Origin: Bacteroidales bacterium UBA1757
GTDB taxonomy: Bacteria; Bacteroidota; Bacteroidia; Bacteroidales; UBA1402
Direction: 5' to 3'
Length of the DNA: 33,661 nucleotides
NCBI GenBank assembly: GCA_002315625.1
Contig: DCHH01000096.1
Coordinates: 40,511-74,171 of the forward strand
This document shows positions 8,947-16,847 of this stretch, one piece after another (position 1 is the stretch's first letter; every line of letters begins with the position of its first letter). A program made the position numbers and the translations under genes. A model generated the notes under the pieces. It made no database searches and was not told the origin of the DNA. It saw only the letters and a list, made by a program, of their open reading frames with translations.

Positions 8947-10290
8947 TCAAGAGAGCTGATAGAGCATAGCTCTGTCAGCAGTAGCCTCACCCGTACCATA
9001 ATCGAAGCCGTCATCATCGATGAATGTCATTGGTTCATCGCCTTCGAAACCCATGGCGGAATACCATTTCCTCAGGGTATCAGAAGACGGTATAAGGGCA
9101 ACTTTTGAAAATCCTTCCCGACGGCATCGCTCTATTGCTTCAAGGCAAAGCCCACCAGCCATTCCCCGAGAACGATAGGGCTTGGCAGTAGCAACTCCAT
9201 AGATATAGGCCGTGTCTCCAAAGGGAACTATGTGCAGCATTGAAACAATCTTTCCATCGACTTGAGTTGAAAGCATCCTGTTCGGGTCAAACTTTCTAAG
9301 TAGAAAAGTATCGATGAAATCGAGTGAATCCTCGGGGAAGCACTCCATCCATAGTGCACGAACCTGCAGCTCCGTATCTGTCAGTCTTCGACCTGTAATC
9401 TTTTCGGCAAACTTCACTGGATGATATGAAAGCTTTGACTTCCTGAGACCAGGGAGACCTGCATCATCTTCCCGATTAATAAGAGTGTATTGCCGGGGAA
9501 GATGTTCGACAAACTGCTGGTTGATTACCGTGAAAGCACCATCGTATGAGATGTCGGCCTTCTCAATATGTACACAGAACACGTGGTCGTTAATGGGAGA
9601 ACCAAAAGTGAAGGCTACCATCTTGTCACCGACATAGATGGCTCCGCCAGTCAGTGAAAGTTCATTCCAGTTGTCAAAAGCCTGACGAATCATCTTTTGC
9701 TCGTCCGAGAGTTCCTCTTTTAGTTCACCTTCACTTATTCCCTCTCCCTTTATTGTCTTTACATGCTGCCAATCGGTTTCAAGGGCCAGACAATCGTCAA
9801 ACAGCTCAGGCGTCAGTTCCACATAACAGTAGTCATACTCCGAGGTGAATTTATGGATGTGGTTGCGCTTCGCCTGATAATGCTTACCGCTCAAGAGTCT
9901 CAGGTCATCCGCCCGATAAAGGTAGTTGGCATAAGTCCGGTCTGGAGCAAACCCAAAACCGGGAAAACTGTTGCGGACACAGTCAACTCCTTCAGGCGTC
10001 ATATCAATCAACGCCAATGGTTTCCCATGCGCTTGGGCATCTGCTTCCAGCAATGGAATGAGAGGTGAAAAATCACCATTGCCAATCGGCTGCACATACT
10101 CTACAGTATCGTAAATTTCGCTGACATTCTTTAATATAAGGAAGCCTTTCTCTACGCACCAGTACATCTGCCAAAGATGCTGCCAGCAGAAAGAATCGTC
10201 AAAGCTGTAATCACAGTGGTCATAGCTGAGACCTTCAAGATAGGACTTGAAAACAGATTTATCTTCTATGGAAAGCTTCTTGAAAAACAT
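8947..10290 (-). CDS. DUF2156 (LPG-synthase-like) and GNAT acetyltransferase fusion
   Basis: Predicted 447-residue cytoplasmic protein with two acyltransferase-like parts. The N-terminal ~290 residues resemble DUF2156, the domain shared with the catalytic end of phosphatidylglycerol lysyltransferases, itself a double GNAT-like fold. The C-terminal ~150 residues form a GNAT domain with the acetyl-CoA pyrophosphate-binding loop in YGVATAKPYRSRGMAGG and a following RKWYSAMGFEGDEPM block. I use ATG 10290, giving MFFKKLSIEDK. The longer frame overlaps the upstream transporter gene, whereas this start leaves a 4-base gap. It is the last gene of the ribF-led minus-strand run and converges with the esterase gene. 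The acceptor substrate is unknown. The two parts may exist as separate genes in other Bacteroidales, which I could not check. Confidence 0.78.
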   Translation of the reverse strand: MFFKKLSIEDKSVFKSYLEGLSYDHCDYSFDDSFCWQHLWQMYWCVEKGFLILKNVSEIYDTVEYVQPIGNGDFSPLIPLLEADAQAHGKPLALIDMTPEGVDCVRNSFPGFGFAPDRTYANYLYRADDLRLLSGKHYQAKRNHIHKFTSEYDYCYVELTPELFDDCLALETDWQHVKTIKGEGISEGELKEELSDEQKMIRQAFDNWNELSLTGGAIYVGDKMVAFTFGSPINDHVFCVHIEKADISYDGAFTVINQQFVEHLPRQYTLINREDDAGLPGLRKSKLSYHPVKFAEKITGRRLTDTELQVRALWMECFPEDSLDFIDTFLLRKFDPNRMLSTQVDGKIVSMLHIVPFGDTAYIYGVATAKPYRSRGMAGGLCLEAIERCRREGFSKVALIPSSDTLRKWYSAMGFEGDEPMTFIDDDGFDYGTGEATADRAMLYQLS

Positions 10291-10294
10291 GGTG

Positions 10295-11197
10295 TCATTT
10301 CTTGCGGTCCGGACGTGATGCAAAAAACACTCCAAAGAGAATTATGAGCGAACCCACAGCCCCAAGGTGTGTTAGCCGTTCACCGAGGAACAAAGAGGCG
10401 GAAATGAAGGTGAAAACAGGATTAAGATAAATGTAGTTTGAAGATGTCACAACACCCAGGCCATGAATGACAGGATTCCATGCCACAAAACAGCCTAATG
10501 AGGCCACCAGACCGAGAAACAGGATGTTGAACAAGACGGTGGATGTCCATAATCCGGCGGCGGGGAAGTTCCAAGGAGTAATCAGGAAGTAAGGCAGAAT
10601 AGTCAGCAGGCCATAGAAAAAGACTTTACGGGTAAGAAAGACTGCGCCATACCGCTGCAACAAATCATCCATCACATTGGAATAAACCGCCCAGCAGCAG
10701 GCCGCCCCAATAGCAAAAAAATCTCCTTTCAACGACAATTGCAGCCCGGTCTGACCATTGAAGAGGACAATTGCCATACCTACAAAAGCCATTGCCGTTC
10801 CTGCCCAAAGATGTCGGGTCATTCCGACACTCCGCTTCAACATAATGGCAAGAAGACTAGTCAGCAAAGGTGTGGTACAAACAATAAACGACACAGTTGA
10901 AGCCATCTCATACTCCAAGGCTGTATTCTCCGTCAGGAAATAGAGTGACCCGCCAGTCAGGCCGACTATCAGGCACAAACCCTCATCTTTCCACGTTGAA
11001 GCAAAAAGGCGGAAACCTTTGTGAAGGAGGTCATATACCAACAATCCTGTGTATGCCAACACAAAACGAAGCACAAAAATTTCGGAAGGGACAAGACCAG
11101 CCGCCAACAGGCTCTTGGTGCAGACAAAAGTCGAACCCCAGATAGCCACAATCACCAGTGCAGCCACATGGTATCCTATCTTCCCATAAAAGCGCAT
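10295..11197 (-). CDS. EamA/DMT-family transporter
   Basis: Predicted 300-residue inner-membrane protein of the drug/metabolite transporter superfamily, with about ten hydrophobic segments arranged as two EamA repeats. The first repeat begins with the family-typical AIWGSTFVCTKSLLAAG and the second with FFAIGAACCWAVYSNVMD. Length is normal. It lies 21 bases after the nucleoside kinase gene and 4 bases before the DUF2156-GNAT gene, suggesting a shared transcript. The substrate is not predictable; members export amino acids, nucleosides or other metabolites. Linkage with a nucleoside kinase and riboflavin genes is not by itself evidence of substrate. Confidence 0.88.
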   Translation of the reverse strand: MRFYGKIGYHVAALVIVAIWGSTFVCTKSLLAAGLVPSEIFVLRFVLAYTGLLVYDLLHKGFRLFASTWKDEGLCLIVGLTGGSLYFLTENTALEYEMASTVSFIVCTTPLLTSLLAIMLKRSVGMTRHLWAGTAMAFVGMAIVLFNGQTGLQLSLKGDFFAIGAACCWAVYSNVMDDLLQRYGAVFLTRKVFFYGLLTILPYFLITPWNFPAAGLWTSTVLFNILFLGLVASLGCFVAWNPVIHGLGVVTSSNYIYLNPVFTFISASLFLGERLTHLGAVGSLIILFGVFFASRPDRKK

Positions 11198-11218
11198 AAT
11201 GGCTATTCCCGCTCAGAA

Positions 11219-12979
11219 TCAATACCGGAAAGTGCTTCCTCCAACAAATTCACGCAGTAAGGAGGTGAATGGGATTTCATCGGGCCGGATGGGAAGCAGA
11301 TACCTCAGAAGATGGAGCAACCGCTTTGCCTCAGCATACTCCGGACAATCCTGCGGTACCTTTCTCAACTGAGGTTCTACAAAAGGCTTAAGCACCGACA
11401 GCTCGAAAAGAAGCACAGAATTAAAAACGGCATCTGCATTGCCTTGGAAGGGAAGAATCCACTTCTCCTCGCCAGCCCGGACACTCTGCCAGCGGTCAAG
11501 GGTTTCACGGCAGGGGATACCACGATACTGGCTGTCACGAACGATACGGCGGAGCAGACGGTTGTCTGTTATGGAAATACAGTTATGACAATCCAGCAGA
11601 AGGGTAGTCAGAACTGAAGCAAATATTTTGAACTGAACATTCTGAGGTACGTCTGGCAGCAAATCGGGATTCAGGGCGTGGATTCCCTCCAGGACGAGGA
11701 TGTCATTATCCCTGAGTTGAAGCACTTTATCCTCATGGTATTCCTTGCCGCCCTTTGTAAAATTGAAAGTGGGGATATTCACCCTCTCTCCTGCCAGCAA
11801 ACGCTTGAGGTGGTCGTTGAATAGTTGCAAATCCAGAGCATAGAACGACTCGAAATCAAAAACGCCGTTTTCATCGCGTGGTGTCTCGTCCCGCTCGACG
11901 AAATAGTCATCCAGAGAGATTGCGATAGGATGAAGGCCGTTGACGGCAAGCTGCACAGACAGGCGCTTGCTGAATGTCGTCTTGCCGGACGAGGAAGGTC
12001 CCGCGATTAGCACCACCTTTACACCTTTCCGTTCCGCTATGGCATCGGCAATCTGTCCGATACGCTTTTCCTGGAATGTCTCTGCCAGCTTAATCAATTC
12101 GGAAATATGCCCGGATGATATAGCCTCGTTGGTTGCACTGACTGCCGGCAGTCCCAGGGAGCGGTTCCAATGTATATAGTTCTGGAATACATGGTTATAT
12201 TCCAGGAACACCTGGGCGTAATCCTCGAAAATCTTGTGCTCATAGCCCTGCTGCATAAACGGGGCAAGCCTTTCAGGATGATTCATGTCAGGCAACCGCA
12301 ACAACAATCCGTTGATATATGGTTCCAGGCCGAAAAGACGTACTTCCCCAGTGTCATGGACCAATGGGGCATAGAAAAAATCAATATGTTCTCCCATCCG
12401 GTAGTAGGTGGTATATAACCGGCCGCACTGACTCAATATGGCACTTACATCCCTGCGTCCCACGGAATCGAACTTTTTGATAGCCTCGGCCGTCTCTTCC
12501 TCAACACATTCAAAGGGAATAGCCCTGGCAGAAAACTCTTCCACCCGCTGACGTATTTTCGGAAGGCATTCCTCAATGGCCTGATTAGCCCTCACAGAAA
12601 TCTCTTTCGGAGGGATAGTACCATTCAAGGCATCCAGAGAGGCAAGATACAGTTTGCAATAATAGCCGCTTGAAACCGAATAGCGGAGCTGAAAACGGCT
12701 GCCTGGATATAGTTCATCCACTGCTGCCGATATCATAAAGGTAAGCGAACGCATATACGCCGCAATACCGGAGTTATCGTCCATTCCGAGGAACTGCACC
12801 TGCATTGGATGAAAGAAATCAAAAGCAAGGTCCTCATCCCGATTGTTTATTTTAACGGCTAAAGGACGGAATCCAAGCTCACCTTCTATCCGGAGGGCAA
12901 GGTCCCAGGCATTACTGCCCTTGTTGACACAAATTTTCTTTCCCGTATTCAGACAAGTAATATCGATCTGCTTTTCCAT
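11219..12979 (-). CDS. TGS-domain nucleoside (uridine) kinase
   Basis: Predicted 586-residue cytoplasmic kinase. Residues 1-65 form a TGS-like domain and about 75-200 resemble the second additional domain of threonyl-tRNA synthetase. The C-terminal half is a P-loop phosphoribulokinase/uridine-kinase domain with Walker A GPSSSGKTT at 327-335, a nucleoside-site region around SLDDYFVERDETPRDENG, and LVLEGIHALNP. This architecture is known for bacterial uridine-kinase-like proteins of Bacteroidota and Thermotogota and probably feeds pyrimidine salvage (UMP/CMP). The tRNA-synthetase-derived front end suggests regulatory or ligand binding, but that role is unproven. It follows ribF by 11 bases and precedes the EamA transporter by 21 bases. 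Confidence 0.87.
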   Translation of the reverse strand: MEKQIDITCLNTGKKICVNKGSNAWDLALRIEGELGFRPLAVKINNRDEDLAFDFFHPMQVQFLGMDDNSGIAAYMRSLTFMISAAVDELYPGSRFQLRYSVSSGYYCKLYLASLDALNGTIPPKEISVRANQAIEECLPKIRQRVEEFSARAIPFECVEEETAEAIKKFDSVGRRDVSAILSQCGRLYTTYYRMGEHIDFFYAPLVHDTGEVRLFGLEPYINGLLLRLPDMNHPERLAPFMQQGYEHKIFEDYAQVFLEYNHVFQNYIHWNRSLGLPAVSATNEAISSGHISELIKLAETFQEKRIGQIADAIAERKGVKVVLIAGPSSSGKTTFSKRLSVQLAVNGLHPIAISLDDYFVERDETPRDENGVFDFESFYALDLQLFNDHLKRLLAGERVNIPTFNFTKGGKEYHEDKVLQLRDNDILVLEGIHALNPDLLPDVPQNVQFKIFASVLTTLLLDCHNCISITDNRLLRRIVRDSQYRGIPCRETLDRWQSVRAGEEKWILPFQGNADAVFNSVLLFELSVLKPFVEPQLRKVPQDCPEYAEAKRLLHLLRYLLPIRPDEIPFTSLLREFVGGSTFRY

Positions 12980-12990
12980 CGTTATATGAA

Positions 12991-13983
12991 TTATAGGGGT
13001 TTCTTCAAAAGTGAACGGACTACGTCCCGGTCGGTTTTCAGCTGGTCAGACAATGACTCCGTAGAATTGAAAGCCTGCTCTTCACGGACAAAGTGACGCA
13101 ACGAAATCTGTATTGAACAACCGTAAATATCTCCGTTGAAATCGAAGATATTGACCTCAATGCTCCGCTGTTCCCCGTTCTGGAGTGTCGGTCGGCAGCC
13201 TATGTTCAACATGCCCTGATAGGGACCTTCATATATGATTTGATCATGACCATCTCTTTTTGACTCAAGCATCACCTCTACTGCATATACTCCGTTTGCG
13301 GGCACCAGCTTCTCCGGCGAGTCGGGCACGACGTTTGCCGTCGGGAAACCCAGCTTATGACCGTTTTCGAACCCTCGTTCCACATGTCCGGAAATTGTAT
13401 ATGGATAGCCCAGAGCATCATTCGCAGTCTCTATGTCATGTCGAAGTAAAGCCTCCCGGATAGTGGAAGAGCCCACTATGCCACAATTTGCCGACATAGC
13501 CTCAGCGTGAAGGACCTCTATGCCTAAAGATTCACCAAACCTGCGATAATCCTCAAAAACCTCGGTCGTTTCACCGCGGTGGCCAAAACGGTGGTCATAC
13601 CCCATCAGCAGATACTTTACGTGGTAAGTATCACGCAGAACTTTCTCCATAAAACCATACGCGGACAATTGCGAAAGGGAGATGTCAAAAGGAAGAATGA
13701 CAATATGATCGACCCCGCACCGGTTTATCAGAGCCACCTTCTCTGCACAGTCAGTGAGCAGTTGGGGGCAAGACTTACCCAATACTGCCTGTGGATGAGG
13801 CCAGAAACTCAGCACCACCGACGGCAGGGATTTCTCCTTGGCCAGTGTCGTCAACTTTTCCAGTAGAAAACGATGCCCCTGGTGAACTCCGTCAAAAAAG
13901 CCAATTGTGGCCACACACCCATCAGCCCCAATTACAGGATTAGGGAATGACAAAATATCATTGCATGGATGTCGTAGCTGCAT
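12991..13983 (-). CDS. ribF: Bifunctional riboflavin kinase / FAD synthetase
   Basis: Predicted 330-residue enzyme converting riboflavin to FMN and then FAD. The N-terminal FMN adenylyltransferase domain carries the nucleotidyl-transfer motif GFFDGVHQGHR near residues 27-37, with GYDHRFGHRGE and GSSTIREAL further on. The C-terminal flavokinase domain begins at about 195 with GHVERGFENGHKLGFPTANV and continues with GVYAVEV and NIGCRPT. Length is typical of bacterial RibF (about 310-330). ATG 13983 is 16 bases from the -7 box. It is the first gene of the minus-strand run with the nucleoside kinase, EamA transporter and DUF2156-GNAT genes, and is divergent from the tRNA gene. Confidence 0.95.
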   Translation of the reverse strand: MQLRHPCNDILSFPNPVIGADGCVATIGFFDGVHQGHRFLLEKLTTLAKEKSLPSVVLSFWPHPQAVLGKSCPQLLTDCAEKVALINRCGVDHIVILPFDISLSQLSAYGFMEKVLRDTYHVKYLLMGYDHRFGHRGETTEVFEDYRRFGESLGIEVLHAEAMSANCGIVGSSTIREALLRHDIETANDALGYPYTISGHVERGFENGHKLGFPTANVVPDSPEKLVPANGVYAVEVMLESKRDGHDQIIYEGPYQGMLNIGCRPTLQNGEQRSIEVNIFDFNGDIYGCSIQISLRHFVREEQAFNSTESLSDQLKTDRDVVRSLLKKPL

Positions 13984-13998
13984 GGCCAGAATTTTTCA

Positions 13999-14006
13999 CA
14001 AAGGTA
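13999..14006 (-). promoter_or_regulatory. -7 box of ribF
   Basis: The minus strand reads TACCTTTG, a perfect TAnnTTTG, 16 bases from the ribF ATG. No clear -33 partner is seen. Confidence 0.65.
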
Positions 14007-14013
14007 CGCCAAT

Positions 14014-14044
14014 TTTGTGATATCGAAAAAAAGCAGTAATATTG
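14014..14044 (+). promoter_or_regulatory. Promoter of the tRNA gene
   Basis: TTTG (14014-14017), a 19-base spacer, then TAATATTG (14037-14044), one mismatch from TAnnTTTG. The predicted start of transcription is about 25 bases before the tRNA 5' end. Confidence 0.6.
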
Positions 14045-14074
14045 CACCCGATTTGCAGACACCCCTCCGCAAAA

Positions 14075-14149
14075 GGTTCCTTAGCTCAGTTGGTTAGCAG
14101 CACCTGACTCATAATCAGGGGGTCGTAGGTTCAAGCCCTACAGGAACCA
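14075..14149 (+). tRNA. tRNA with CAU anticodon (Met elongator or Ile2)
   Basis: A 75-base cloverleaf ending in discriminator A. The acceptor stem is GGTTCCT/AGGAACC, the anticodon stem CCTGA/TCAGG with loop CTCATAA (anticodon at 14110-14112), and the T arm GTAGG-TTCAAGC-CCTAC. CCA is not encoded. The D arm is one base longer than usual (GCTC, ten-base loop, CAGC), leaving only three good D-stem pairs. A CAU anticodon may be elongator methionine, or isoleucine after lysidine modification by TilS. The acceptor stem does not begin with a C1-A72 type mismatch, which excludes initiator tRNA. Isotype is not settled by reading alone. Confidence 0.93.
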
Positions 14150-14160
14150 CATTGAAAATC

Positions 14161-14191
14161 AAGCACTTACGGAAACGTGGGTGCTTTTTTT
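14161..14191 (+). terminator. Intrinsic terminator of the tRNA gene
   Basis: AAGCACTTACG (14161-14171), loop GAAA, CGTGGGTGCTT (14176-14186): an 11-pair stem with two G-T wobbles capped by a GNRA tetraloop, ending in seven T. It separates the tRNA from the lipoprotein locus. Confidence 0.92.
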
Positions 14192-14268
14192 GTACCTATT
14201 TTGTACTCCTTACGAATCACTCCCGGATGAATTTTTAACCAAGTGGATAAAAAATGACTTTTATTGCA

Positions 14269-14276
14269 TACCTTTG
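14269..14276 (+). promoter_or_regulatory. -7 box of the surface-lipoprotein locus
   Basis: TACCTTTG is a perfect TAnnTTTG match 15 bases before ATG 14292. No -33 TTTG is seen, and the leader would be very short. It is the only good -7 box found by eye in front of the seven-gene run. Confidence 0.6.
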
Positions 14277-14291
14277 TGGCCGATTCGAAAA

Positions 14292-16133
14292 ATGATTATG
14301 CTACAAAGACTTGTCATCTTCCTGCTGGTTCTATGTTCCGCATTGGCTGCCTGCCAACGCGTTTCGGTCGCCATTGAGGAAGACGGTCCAGTAACTGTGG
14401 GCATAGCATTGGGGGGCGGTTCCGGAACTTCCCTGTCATTCACGTCCGATACAAAGACATCCGCAACGGAAGATGGCCTGTCTGACATTTGGTCCGATGG
14501 TGACAAAATTGCATTGTGGGCCTACGGCACAAATGACAACTGCGTACTGAATGCCCAGCCCTTTTCTGCTTATTCCGTTTCTGAGAAGGTATCATTTTTC
14601 ACATCAACTCTACCTTCCCAGATGCCCGATGCGCTGTATTCATATTTTGCGTCCTATCCTTTGCCCGAACTGATTGAAAACGGCAAGGCACGTTATAACA
14701 TCCCATCCCGACAGGATGGTCGTTGCAGCAATGGTGCCGGATTGCTGTTTTCGAACACTGCGACTGCCGGAGCTTTGAAAGCCATCGACTGGAAGGGAGG
14801 TAATGACCATTCAGAATTACGTCTGGACATGTCGCCCCTCATACACAGACTGCGTTTTTATATGACAGCAACAGATGGTCTTGAGGGAGAACATATCGAG
14901 GAACTTAAAGTGACCTTTCCACGGGCAGTAGCAGGACCTGTTGACGTTGATTTGTCAGTCGCCTGGGCCCAGACCGATACAAAGCGCTCAGCGGTCATTC
15001 ATGGGGCCGGCGAGAACACCATAACCGTCCTCACCGACAGACCAGTACCCGAATCGACTTCATCTGAAAGACATTATATAAACGTAGCCATGGTACCGAC
15101 CACATTCAGCGCAGGCGAATCGATGGAGGTAACAATTCACACACAGTCAAAGATTGCATTTGCCACCATTCCATTGCAATCCAGAACTTTCGCCGCCGGT
15201 CATTCAACACCCGTACGAATTATCCCCACTAAGATTATGGATTGCCCACGACTATTCTTCAACCTGGCCTCCAACCCGGTCGGCGAGGATATACAGAGCA
15301 TTAAACTCACTGCTCCACAAGGCTGCAACTGGGGGGCCTCTGGCACTAATGTCATCACATTCTCCACTTCCGAACTCATAAAACCAGGTGACACGTTCTA
15401 TGCAGAGTTCTATGACTTCTCCCAGTTTGAATCGTTCGGCGGAAAGGAGATTCAAGTCACCTACGAATCTGAACATCTTACCATCAACCAGAAAATAACA
15501 CTCGGCACTCTTGCCGGAAAAATATCCGATAAAATCGACCTGAATGTACCATGGCTATTGAATGAAAACTTCAACGGTGTATCATCCTTCTCCTCTCATG
15601 ATGAATATGGCACATCCAAAGCCGGCTCAAAAAATCCTTATAGTTTCCTCAACGGTTGGGCCGGTGCCCGCATTGGAGCAGAGGCCGGCAAGTGCATCCG
15701 TATCGCATGCCGCCGTGAAACTTCTGCGAGGTATGATGCCCGTGTGGAATCTGCTCCGTTGAATGCCGTGTTCAAGAAGCCTGTAAATCTGCTGGTCGAG
15801 TTCGATTATGGCGCAAACAACCAATTCGGCGGCATACCCATCATCTATGACGGTAATGTGGGCCAGAATTGCAATATCGGCTACATCACGACTACAGATA
15901 ATTATAAGAGCGGAGACAAGGACGGCACATACCAGCACAGCTTCTACATCAAGGAATACAGCGGTAGCTATGACAGCACACCGAACAACGACAGTTTCAT
16001 CCTCCAGAATGTACCGGCCGGCAACGTCGTGCGCATCAGCTGGAGAACGGTGATCGAATCACAGGCAGGCACCACCAACACAACAGCCTGGTTCTACATA
16101 GACAATGTTAAAGTAACTATATCAAAGCAATGA
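14292..16133 (+). CDS. Fimbrillin-like lipoprotein with C-terminal jelly-roll domain
   Basis: Predicted 613-residue lipoprotein, first gene of the surface locus. ATG 14292 (or 14298, two codons on) gives a signal sequence with lipobox ALAAC, followed by QRVSVAIEED. A longer frame from 14181 starts inside the tRNA terminator and is rejected. Residues about 30-300 look like the Mfa-like/FimB-like fimbrillin family: a TKT turn, then the characteristic IWSDGDKIALWAYG, then beta-rich sequence. A middle beta-sandwich covers about 310-430. The C-terminal ~180 residues begin with LLNENFNGV and end with AWFYIDNVKVTIS, the usual frame of a carbohydrate-binding-like jelly roll. The stop overlaps the next start by 4 bases (ATGA). 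The role is probably surface adhesion or glycan binding; the ligand is unknown. Confidence 0.75.
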   Translation: MIMLQRLVIFLLVLCSALAACQRVSVAIEEDGPVTVGIALGGGSGTSLSFTSDTKTSATEDGLSDIWSDGDKIALWAYGTNDNCVLNAQPFSAYSVSEKVSFFTSTLPSQMPDALYSYFASYPLPELIENGKARYNIPSRQDGRCSNGAGLLFSNTATAGALKAIDWKGGNDHSELRLDMSPLIHRLRFYMTATDGLEGEHIEELKVTFPRAVAGPVDVDLSVAWAQTDTKRSAVIHGAGENTITVLTDRPVPESTSSERHYINVAMVPTTFSAGESMEVTIHTQSKIAFATIPLQSRTFAAGHSTPVRIIPTKIMDCPRLFFNLASNPVGEDIQSIKLTAPQGCNWGASGTNVITFSTSELIKPGDTFYAEFYDFSQFESFGGKEIQVTYESEHLTINQKITLGTLAGKISDKIDLNVPWLLNENFNGVSSFSSHDEYGTSKAGSKNPYSFLNGWAGARIGAEAGKCIRIACRRETSARYDARVESAPLNAVFKKPVNLLVEFDYGANNQFGGIPIIYDGNVGQNCNIGYITTTDNYKSGDKDGTYQHSFYIKEYSGSYDSTPNNDSFILQNVPAGNVVRISWRTVIESQAGTTNTTAWFYIDNVKVTISKQ

Positions 16134-16843
16134 AAAAAACAAATTATTTGACAGCCACACTTGTGGCGTTGGCACTGACCGCATGTCAGAAGACAGATGG
16201 ATATGGCCAACTGAACTTCTTCCTCGAAGAAGGAGAAGTTTACGAAATTACGACAAGGGGAAGCGTTTCCGACTATGCGACACTACCTGCCGATGGAGAT
16301 TTCACACTTTCCATCAAGTCAGGCAGCAGTCTCGTATGGACAGGGCTTATCTCTGTCTTTGACCCCACCACCCAATTCAGAGCCGGTAGTTATACGGCAG
16401 ATGTCACCTACGGCAATGCCGAGGACGAAGGTTACGAAAAACCATATTTTTACGGTTCAACTAATTTCGATATTACAGGCGGTCAGACCACTGCAGTAAG
16501 CATTCCGGTCAGTTTGGGCAACTCCATTGTCAAAATCAGAACCACCATAGCTTTTGACAATTATTATTCCTCAAAATCATTCAAAATCACAACGGGAGCA
16601 GGCACCGTCATTAACAATGTCACAGGTCCTGTATTCATGGATGCTTACAAGTTCACCCTTTCAGGAACCCTTACTACCCAAGGGGGTACGGTCAAAACTA
16701 TTAGCGACCAGACCTGGAACGTGGATGCCGCAACCTGCTACACCGTGAAGTTCGATGTGACAAACACCGGAAGTACAACCGTTTCAATCAGTTTTGACGA
16801 CACTGTGCAGACAGTGAATTTTAGCGAAGAACTTAATGACTAG
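16130..16843 (+). CDS. DUF4493 lipoprotein A
   Basis: Predicted 237-residue lipoprotein consisting of little more than one DUF4493 domain. The signal sequence ends in lipobox LTAC, and the residues after the cysteine are QKTDG, resembling Bacteroidota surface-export signals (charged residues just after Cys). The domain shows the expected order: a TRG turn, an LSIKSGSSLVWTG strand pair, FRAGSYTADVTYG, the YEKPYFYGSTNFDI block and a SIVKIRTTIAFDNYY strand. It is translationally coupled to the preceding gene through ATGA and ends 4 bases before the next start. DUF4493 proteins are Bacteroidota lipoproteins of unknown function, so adhesin or pilin-like roles are only inferred. Confidence 0.8.
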   Translation: MKKTNYLTATLVALALTACQKTDGYGQLNFFLEEGEVYEITTRGSVSDYATLPADGDFTLSIKSGSSLVWTGLISVFDPTTQFRAGSYTADVTYGNAEDEGYEKPYFYGSTNFDITGGQTTAVSIPVSLGNSIVKIRTTIAFDNYYSSKSFKITTGAGTVINNVTGPVFMDAYKFTLSGTLTTQGGTVKTISDQTWNVDAATCYTVKFDVTNTGSTTVSISFDDTVQTVNFSEELND

Positions 16844-16847
16844 GACT

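Noticed and set aside
14181..14291. N-terminal extension of the fimbrillin-like lipoprotein
   Set aside because: The longer frame starts inside the tRNA terminator and would place the signal sequence internally.
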